Below, in pieces: positions 16,520-21,463 of a stretch of DNA of 21,463 nucleotides; the first letter of the stretch is position 1; each line of letters begins with the position of its first letter. Origin of the DNA: JBFIHZ01 sp041601535. GTDB lineage: Bacteria; Pseudomonadota; Gammaproteobacteria; Xanthomonadales; SZUA-36. A program made the translations under genes and the position numbers. Under the pieces are notes generated by a model. It ran no database searches. It was given only the letters and a program-made list of their open reading frames with translations, and was not told where the DNA came from. The stretch spans positions 1-21,463 of the forward strand of contig JBFIHZ010000025.1 of assembly GCA_041601535.1 (NCBI GenBank), given 5' to 3'.

Positions 16520-17020
16520 TTAATCAGCTCGTTTTAATGCGACAACCAGCAGGGTCGCCAGTGTCATGCCAATGTACCAGATCAGTGTCCACCAGGGCAT
16601 GCTGAGACCGGCAAATGTCCAGTCTATCTGGGCGCATTCACCTGAACCATAAAACACCTGCGACAAAACTTCAGCAAATGGCATGGTTTCCAGCATGTAG
16701 TTCAGCCCCATACCGCAATCGGGAACCTGGTCCGGCGGCAGATTTTGCAGCCAGATATGCCGGCCTGCGATCAGGCTGCCAACCACCCCGCCCATGGCGA
16801 TCAGCGCGGCATACAGCCAGCGGCCCACCACGCCCGGATTGTGCAGCGCCGCCAGCAGTCCGAATCCCCCCATCCAGACAAAGGCAATTCGCTGCATCAC
16901 GCATAACGGGCACGGATCGAGGAACATCACGTGTTGCACGTACAGCGCATAGGCCATCAAACCGGCGCACATCAGGGCAAGCAAAAAGAACCAGACCCTG
17001 GGACGAAACAAAAAAGCCAT
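16520..17020 (-). CDS. dsbB: Disulfide bond formation protein B (DsbB), quinone reductase of DsbA
   Basis: A 166-residue inner-membrane protein with four hydrophobic helices. DsbB reoxidises DsbA and passes the electrons to quinones. The first periplasmic loop has C37-P-L-C40 followed by Q43-R44, the quinone-contact region. The second loop has the C102 and C129 pair (PDCGMG and GECAQ). All four essential cysteines are present. ATG 17020 is preceded by AGGAG at eleven bases. A GTG at 17044 would add eight residues (PTGAVTA) and is less likely. It is followed closely by the class II DAHP synthase gene. Confidence 0.95.
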   Translation of the reverse strand: MAFLFRPRVWFFLLALMCAGLMAYALYVQHVMFLDPCPLCVMQRIAFVWMGGFGLLAALHNPGVVGRWLYAALIAMGGVVGSLIAGRHIWLQNLPPDQVPDCGMGLNYMLETMPFAEVLSQVFYGSGECAQIDWTFAGLSMPWWTLIWYIGMTLATLLVVALKRAD

Positions 17021-17064
17021 AGCCGTAACCGCTCCTGTAGGCACCCATCAGCAATGACAGGCCT

Positions 17065-17096
17065 CAAAAAACAGACCCGGCCCTGGCGGCCGGGTT
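17065..17096 (-). terminator. Terminator-like hairpin between divergent dsbB and hut genes
   Basis: CCCGGCC and GGCCGGG form a seven-pair perfect stem around a five-base loop. On the minus strand TCTGTTTTTTG follows. In the plus direction a run of A precedes the stem and TTCATTTAT follows it. It sits in the spacer between two divergently oriented loci, where no present-day gene needs it. Confidence 0.6.
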
Positions 17097-17176
17097 CATT
17101 TATAATTCAATTCCACAACCCTGGCGTGCCCTGACACACCTCATGTGCCGCCGGGCTACAGCCTGATTCCCTGATA

Positions 17177-17425
17177 ATGAGTGCACGCATGAGACAAATC
17201 AAGGTTCCTGGCACAACCCGACGGCCCTGCCGGAACCGGCGGCAGCTCGCTGGCCGGCACCTGCTGATGAACCATCATGTCCGCACCAGGGCAGACCGAA
17301 GACTGCAGCGGATATCATCCGCTGACCATGGCTGCGGCTTCATACGCCCTGCAGATGCCGGTTTTAAACTGACCGTGGCTGCTGCCAGCAAGCAGGGCAT
17401 CGATCTGCCCTTGGCTGGTCACTGA
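17177..17425 (+). pseudogene. hutU: Urocanate hydratase (hutU) remnant, internal deletion
   Basis: An 82-codon open frame placed where hutU would precede hutH. Residues 39-80 match the urocanase C-terminus: DRRLQRI, RPADAGF and SKQGIDLP align with the family pattern of RRLERV, RHADAGY and KEQGLNLP. Residues 8-32 resemble its N-terminus: IKVP, then after conserved spacing LMN, as in the IRAP and LMNN of HutU. Intact HutU has about 555 residues, so roughly 475 codons from the middle appear lost, including the NAD-binding and catalytic parts. The stop lies 17 bases before the hutH ATG, as in a normal operon. The C-terminal match is convincing; the N-terminal match is weaker. No urocanase activity is expected. 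Confidence 0.7.
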
Positions 17426-17442
17426 CAGAGGATTGCGACGGC

Positions 17443-18949
17443 ATGGATACCACCAACCCCATTCGTATCGCCAGCCTGTACGACGATCTGGCCGCCAGCA
17501 TGCAAAGGCTGCGCACCGCCCACCCGGAGCTGGACCGCTCCCGGGAAATCGTCCGCCAGGCAATGCAGGACGGCAGGGCACATTACGGTATCAACACCGG
17601 CTTTGGCATCCTGGCCAACAAACGCATCGAGCCGGAGCAACTGGCTGAACTGCAGCAGAACATCCTGCTGAGCCATGCGTGCGGTGTGGGCGAACCGGTG
17701 CCGGTGGCCATAACGCGCCTGATGCTGCAGCTTAAAATCCATGCGCTTGGACTGGGGCAATCAGGCATCTCACGCAGCACGTTCGAACAACTGCTGGCGC
17801 TGGAGCGCAGCGGACTGACGCCCTGGGTTCCCAGCCGTGGCAGCGTGGGTGCCTCCGGTGACCTGGCGCCGCTGGCCCACCTGTGCCTGCCACTGATTGG
17901 CCGTGGCGAGGTATGGGACGAACAGCAGCAATCAAGAACCGAGGCTTTGCCGGCCTTGCGGCAGGCGGGTATGGAGCCGGTCAGCCTGCAGGCCAAGGAC
18001 GGGCTGGCACTGCTCAATGGCACGCAGTTGATGGCGGCCTACGGGGCGTTTGTGCTGGAGCGCTGCATCAAACTATTGAAAGAAGCCGACATCCTGGCGG
18101 CCATGAGCCTGGAAGCGCTGCAGGGCAGCGCGGTACCATTCGATGAGCGCATTCACGCCATCCGACCGCATCGCGGGCAACAATTAACCGCAGCCAATAT
18201 CCGTCAGTTACTGATTGACAGCGAAATTCTCGATTCACACCGTGATTGCGGCAAGGTGCAGGACCCGTATTGCCTGCGTTGCGTGCCGCAGGTGCACGGC
18301 GCCAGCCGTGATGCGCTGAGTTATGCCAGCAACGTGGTGGAAATCGAGTTGAATTCAGTGACGGATAACCCGCTGGTGTTCAGCAACGGCGATATCCTGT
18401 CGGGCGGAAATTTCCACGGTCAACCACTGGCGCTGGCACTGGATTTCGCCGCCATCGCCCTGGCGGAGCTGGCCAGCATATCCGAACGCCGAACCTACCT
18501 GTTGCTGGAAGGCCATGACGGGCTGCCCAAGCTATTGATGAACGATACCGGGGTTAGGCTTTATGATCCCGCAGTACACGGCAGCGGCGCTGGTGTCCGA
18601 AAACAAGGTTCTGTGCCACCCTGCCTCGGTGGATTCCATTCCCACCAGCCTGGGGCAGGAAGACCATGTCTCGATGGGCTCCATCAGCGCGATCAAGCTG
18701 CTCAGCGTGATGAACAATGTGGAACATGTATTAGCCGTAGAACTGCTGACGGCGGCACAGGCACTGGATTTCAGGCGACCACTGAAACCCGGCGCCGGAG
18801 TGCATGCAGCCCACAGTTGCTTGCGCTTGCAAATACCTCATGCAGACCACGATTACGAGGTGCGTAATGACCTCGAGTTATGCGCCAGCCTGTTGCGCAG
18901 GGGCGAACTGGCCGATGCGGTAGAACAGGCCTGTGGCCGGCTGGACTGA
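17443..18949 (+). pseudogene. hutH: Histidine ammonia-lyase (hutH), frameshifted
   Basis: HutH deaminates histidine to urocanate. From the ATG (AGAGG upstream) the first frame encodes a good HutH through MNDTGV, including the autocatalytic MIO triad A137-S138-G139 in GSVGASGDLAPLAH. After 18555 this frame becomes non-homologous and stops at 18867. From 18557 the next frame continues the family sequence: GFMIPQYTAAALVSENK, HPASVDSIPTS and QEDHVSMGSI, to a TGA at 18947-18949. Homologues have TGLNSGFM, and here the bases for NS are short by five, so a 5-nt deletion explains the shift. The repaired gene would be about 503 residues. Its true stop overlaps the hutI ATG, confirming the ancestral frame. 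The frameshifted product would lack the C-terminal third. Confidence 0.9.
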
Positions 18950-20184
18950 TGCCTTTATTGCGCAATATCTCCCAGCTCGCCACCTGCCCTGCCGCGCGCG
19001 GACAGCAGGATGCCGGGCTGATTCGCAATGCCGCGCTGGTGTGGCGCGGTGAAGAAATCGTCTGGGCGGGAGAGCAACAACAACTGCCAGCCCGTTTCCG
19101 CAATGAGCCCGTGGTGGATGCCGGTGGCAAGCTGGTGGTCCCCGGCCTGGTGGACTGCCATACCCACCTGTGTTTTGGAGGCTGGCGTGGCGATGAGTTC
19201 GAGCAGCGCCTGCGGGGAGCAAGCTACCAGGACATCGCCGCATCCGGCGGCGGAATCACCCGCACGGTCACCGCCACCCGGGCCGCCAGCCTGGGCAGCC
19301 TGTTGCGCAAGTCCCGCCGGCACCTGGACCACATGCTGCGGCTGGGAATTACCAGCGTGGAGTGCAAATCCGGATATGGTCTGGACCGGGACACTGAACT
19401 GAAGCAACTGGAAGTGTACCGGCAGCTTGACGCGGAGCACTGCATGACCCTGGTGCCTACTTTCCTGGGTGCTCACGTACTGCCACGCGAATTCAGCAAC
19501 AAGCGTGAAGCCTATCTGAATCTGCTGTGTGATGTGCTGATACCGGAAATAGCGCGTCACCAGCTGGCACGCTTCTGCGATGTGTTTGTTGAACAGGGCG
19601 CATTTACGCTCGAGGAAGGCCGGCGAGTGCTGGAAACAGCAAAACAACACGGCCTGGGGCTGAAAGTACACGCCGACCAGCTCAGCGATGGCGGCGGCGC
19701 TTTATTGGCGGCTGAGCTGGGCGCCATTTCCGCTGAACACCTGGAGTACGTCAGTGAGGCAGGCATCTCGGCCCTGGCTGAGGCGGGCGTGGTGGCGGTC
19801 AGTCTGCCGCTTGCGTCGCTAAACCTGCGCGAGGCCTATCTGCCCGCCCGCGCCCTGCTGGATGCCGGGGTTGCGGTTGCCGTGGCTACTGACTTCAATC
19901 CGGGCTCAGCACCCAGCTATCATCTGCCGCTGGCCATGTCGCTGGCTTGCCTGTATCAGGCCATGACCCCCGAAGAAGCCCTGCAAGGTGCAACCAGGGT
20001 AGCGGCCAAAGCCATCGGCCTGGAGTCCTGCCGCGGGTCCTTGTTGCCGGGATACAAGGCTGATATTGCCTTGATAGACGCGGCGGACCTGAACCAGTGG
20101 CTATACCATTTCCGTGGCAACGCCTGCTTCGGGCTGGTCAAGGATGGGCGTTGGATCCATCACGACATGTCGGCTGTGTGCTGA
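18949..20184 (+). CDS. hutI: Imidazolonepropionase HutI
   Basis: A 411-residue metal-dependent amidohydrolase that opens 4-imidazolone-5-propionate to N-formimino-L-glutamate. Metal ligands H71 and H73 (DCHTHLCFGG), H241 (KVHADQLSDGGG) and D315 (TDFNPGSAPSYHLP) are all present, as are FEQRLRGASYQDIAASGGGI and ECKSGYGLD. The frame is intact for its full length. The ATG overlaps the ancestral hutH stop as TGATG, so translation was probably coupled to hutH. With hutH frameshifted, ribosomes now stop 82 bases earlier. A longer in-frame start at 18880 lies inside the hutH coding end and is rejected. Confidence 0.95.
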   Translation: MPLLRNISQLATCPAARGQQDAGLIRNAALVWRGEEIVWAGEQQQLPARFRNEPVVDAGGKLVVPGLVDCHTHLCFGGWRGDEFEQRLRGASYQDIAASGGGITRTVTATRAASLGSLLRKSRRHLDHMLRLGITSVECKSGYGLDRDTELKQLEVYRQLDAEHCMTLVPTFLGAHVLPREFSNKREAYLNLLCDVLIPEIARHQLARFCDVFVEQGAFTLEEGRRVLETAKQHGLGLKVHADQLSDGGGALLAAELGAISAEHLEYVSEAGISALAEAGVVAVSLPLASLNLREAYLPARALLDAGVAVAVATDFNPGSAPSYHLPLAMSLACLYQAMTPEEALQGATRVAAKAIGLESCRGSLLPGYKADIALIDAADLNQWLYHFRGNACFGLVKDGRWIHHDMSAVC

Positions 20185-20268
20185 TTATGCTTGCGCACCA
20201 CCTCCCGCCAACAAATTAATTGATCTGGATCGGTGTTTTCCGCCGGGAATTCGGCTACAATAACTTCA

Positions 20269-20298
20269 TTGAATGAGAATAACTCTCATTCCCATAAA
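20269..20298 (+). promoter_or_regulatory. Candidate feoAB promoter
   Basis: TTGAAT (20269-20274) and CATAAA (20293-20298) are separated by 18 bases, each four of six to consensus. The Fur-box-like palindrome lies almost entirely between them, so a bound repressor would block polymerase. Confidence 0.45.
20271..20291. promoter_or_regulatory. Fur box-like operator upstream of feoAB
   Basis: Perfect eight-base inverted halves GAATGAGA (20271-20278) and TCTCATTC (20284-20291) around ATAAC. The AATGAGAAT core is close to gammaproteobacterial Fur sites. It lies about 50 bases before feoA, where iron-loaded Fur would repress ferrous iron uptake. Confidence 0.75.
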
Positions 20299-20340
20299 TA
20301 AGTGGCTTTATTACACACACTTGCAGCATCTGGAGCCCAT

Positions 20341-20577
20341 GTGACTTTAGCAGACCTGAAAAAAGGACAGACCGCACGTATCCAGGCGATCGATACGGCC
20401 AACCCGGGCATCGTTCGCCTGATGGTGCTGGGGTTGATCGAAGGCGTTACCGTGCGATTCGAAAATGCCGCCATCGGAGGTGATCCGATGGAAATCAGTA
20501 TCTTCGGTTCATCCATCTCGGTTCGCCGCCAGCAGGCGTCACAGTTCCAGATCGCGCCTGCCCTACCCAATGGCTGA
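20341..20577 (+). CDS. feoA: Ferrous iron transport accessory protein FeoA
   Basis: A 78-residue cytoplasmic SH3-like protein that partners FeoB. TLADLKKGQTARI, the RLMVLGLIEGVTVRF strand with its LGLxxG turn, and GDPMEISIFGSSISVRRQQA are standard FeoA features. The GTG at 20341 has GGAG five bases upstream and yields the family length. A GTG at 20302 would add thirteen untypical residues. The stop overlaps the start of feoB by eight bases, so the two are translationally coupled. Confidence 0.94.
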   Translation: MTLADLKKGQTARIQAIDTANPGIVRLMVLGLIEGVTVRFENAAIGGDPMEISIFGSSISVRRQQASQFQIAPALPNG

Positions 20578-21463
20578 AACACAAACGGTTGGCGTTGCGC
20601 TTGACCAGATAGCCATCCGCCGCAAGGCCAGGACGTCCATTGCCGTAATCGGCAACCCGAATTCGGGCAAGAGCACGCTGTTCAATCGCCTGACCGGTTT
20701 ACGTCAGACCACCGGCAACTACCCCGGCGTGACCGTTGAAAAACACGTCGGTACGGTGCAACTCAATGCCAGTGCCGTAGAACTGATTGATCTGCCCGGC
20801 ATTTATTGCCTGGGTGGAGAATCAGCGGACGAGCGGATCGCCGTGGATGTCATCCTCGGCCGTCTGGCGGCGACCAACAAACCGGCCGGGCTGCTGGTGG
20901 TGCTGGATGCAACCCACCTGTACCAGGGTCTGTACCTGCTGGAGCAGCTGCTCGAGATGTCGATTCCCACCGTGGTCGCCCTGACCATGACGGACGTTGC
21001 CAGGGAAAACGGGCTGAATATCGACATACCGGCCTTACGCAAGCATTTGGGCGGCATACCCATCTGCGAAGTAGTCGCCAAATCCGGTATTGGCATCGAC
21101 ATTCTGAAGGGGTTGCTGGAAACCTTGCCCAGCCAGCCCCGGCCTGGCCTGCCCCAATCCTGGCCCGAACTCAGCCGCGCCGCGCAGGCCTTGAGCGAGG
21201 AAGCCGATCCGCCGCTGAGCCGGATAGACGTGATCCAGGCCCTGCTTCACCCGGGCAGTGATATCGAGCGGGAAATTCTTGCACAGCTCGCGCCGCAGCG
21301 CCTGGAAAGCACACGGCAACACTTGTTTGCCGGCCAGCCACCACAAGCGGAAGAAGCCAGAAAGCGCTACCAGTGGGCACAGCAGGTTTATGAGGAAGTC
21401 ATTCACCAGGCGCCGTTACTGTCCCGCTTCGGCGCGCGCTTTCTGCGCTGGCTGAACCAGCCA
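20570..21463 (+). CDS. feoB: Ferrous iron transporter FeoB, N-terminal part (runs off window)
   Basis: The frame from ATG 20570 stays open for 298 codons to the window edge. It encodes the cytosolic GTPase part of FeoB, the inner-membrane ferrous iron transporter. G1 is GNPNSGKST at 28-36, switch I is NYPGVTVE at 50-57 and G3 is DLPG at 74-77. A G5-like VVAKSGIG lies at 168-175. At the G4 position the sequence is TMTD (139-142), where the usual NxxD has asparagine. The segment after about residue 190 corresponds to the helical GDI/linker domain, ending near ARKRYQWAQQVYEEV. The membrane domain is not reached. Confidence 0.95.
   Translation, partial: MAETQTVGVALDQIAIRRKARTSIAVIGNPNSGKSTLFNRLTGLRQTTGNYPGVTVEKHVGTVQLNASAVELIDLPGIYCLGGESADERIAVDVILGRLAATNKPAGLLVVLDATHLYQGLYLLEQLLEMSIPTVVALTMTDVARENGLNIDIPALRKHLGGIPICEVVAKSGIGIDILKGLLETLPSQPRPGLPQSWPELSRAAQALSEEADPPLSRIDVIQALLHPGSDIEREILAQLAPQRLESTRQHLFAGQPPQAEEARKRYQWAQQVYEEVIHQAPLLSRFGARFLRWLNQP

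Noticed and set aside
17101..17106. Perfect TATAAT on the plus strand as a hut promoter
   Set aside because: No acceptable -35 exists at 16-18 bases and the region upstream is the GC-rich terminator stem, so it was not listed as a promoter.
18563..18949. A separate 128-residue protein starting at ATG 18563
   Set aside because: It is the C-terminal part of HutH in the shifted frame. Homology extends upstream of that ATG (GF before M), so it is part of one broken gene.
20302..20340. N-terminal extension of FeoA from GTG 20302
   Set aside because: It falls immediately after the proposed -10, has no ribosome binding site, and FeoA proteins begin close to the GTG at 20341.
1..21463. tRNA, rRNA, CRISPR, insertion sequence or phage signatures
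   Set aside because: No cloverleaf-type spacer, no regular repeat-spacer pattern, and no transposase or integrase frame was found on either strand by reading.

Overview
The window reads as a densely packed, GC-rich gammaproteobacterial chromosome segment. Supporting this are the C-terminus of Rho, PdxB (largely a gammaproteobacterial enzyme), type-2 malate dehydrogenase, class II DAHP synthase, DsbB, BipA/TypA, FeoAB behind a Fur-box-like operator, and PrpBCD. I cannot name the genus. No tRNA, rRNA, CRISPR, IS element or prophage was seen, and no stretch over 300 bases lacks a gene or gene remnant. About eight of nineteen start sites appear to be GTG or TTG.

Layout. (1) 1-2555, plus strand: end of rho, then an exported metzincin-type zinc metalloprotease whose ORF overlaps the rho stop. 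A bidirectional terminator follows. (2) 2637-9236: methylcitrate cycle. On the minus strand mdh-prpB-prpC overlap as a tight operon. prpD is also on the minus strand but is separated by a plus-strand cassette of cytochrome b561, a YceI protein and a second, probably lipid-anchored, YceI-like protein. A strong hairpin at 6196-6224 separates the cassette from prpC. (3) 9392-12414, plus strand: pdxB and bipA/typA. (4) 12455-17020, minus strand: dsbB followed by class II DAHP synthase, then a small Sel1-repeat protein followed by an M61 peptidase with a PDZ domain. (5) 17177-20184, plus strand: a decaying histidine-utilisation (hut) operon. (6) 20271-21463, plus strand: Fur-box-like operator, feoA, and feoB running off the end.

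How the genes work together. PrpC, PrpD and PrpB convert propionyl-CoA plus oxaloacetate to pyruvate plus succinate; the co-transcribed malate dehydrogenase can regenerate the oxaloacetate. The hut locus should convert histidine to urocanate (HutH), then imidazolone propionate (HutU), then formiminoglutamate (HutI). Here hutU survives only as an 82-codon ORF that looks like its two ends fused, hutH carries a frameshift best explained by a 5-nt deletion, and only hutI is intact. This decay is the most notable feature; I found no clear new defence or mobile system.
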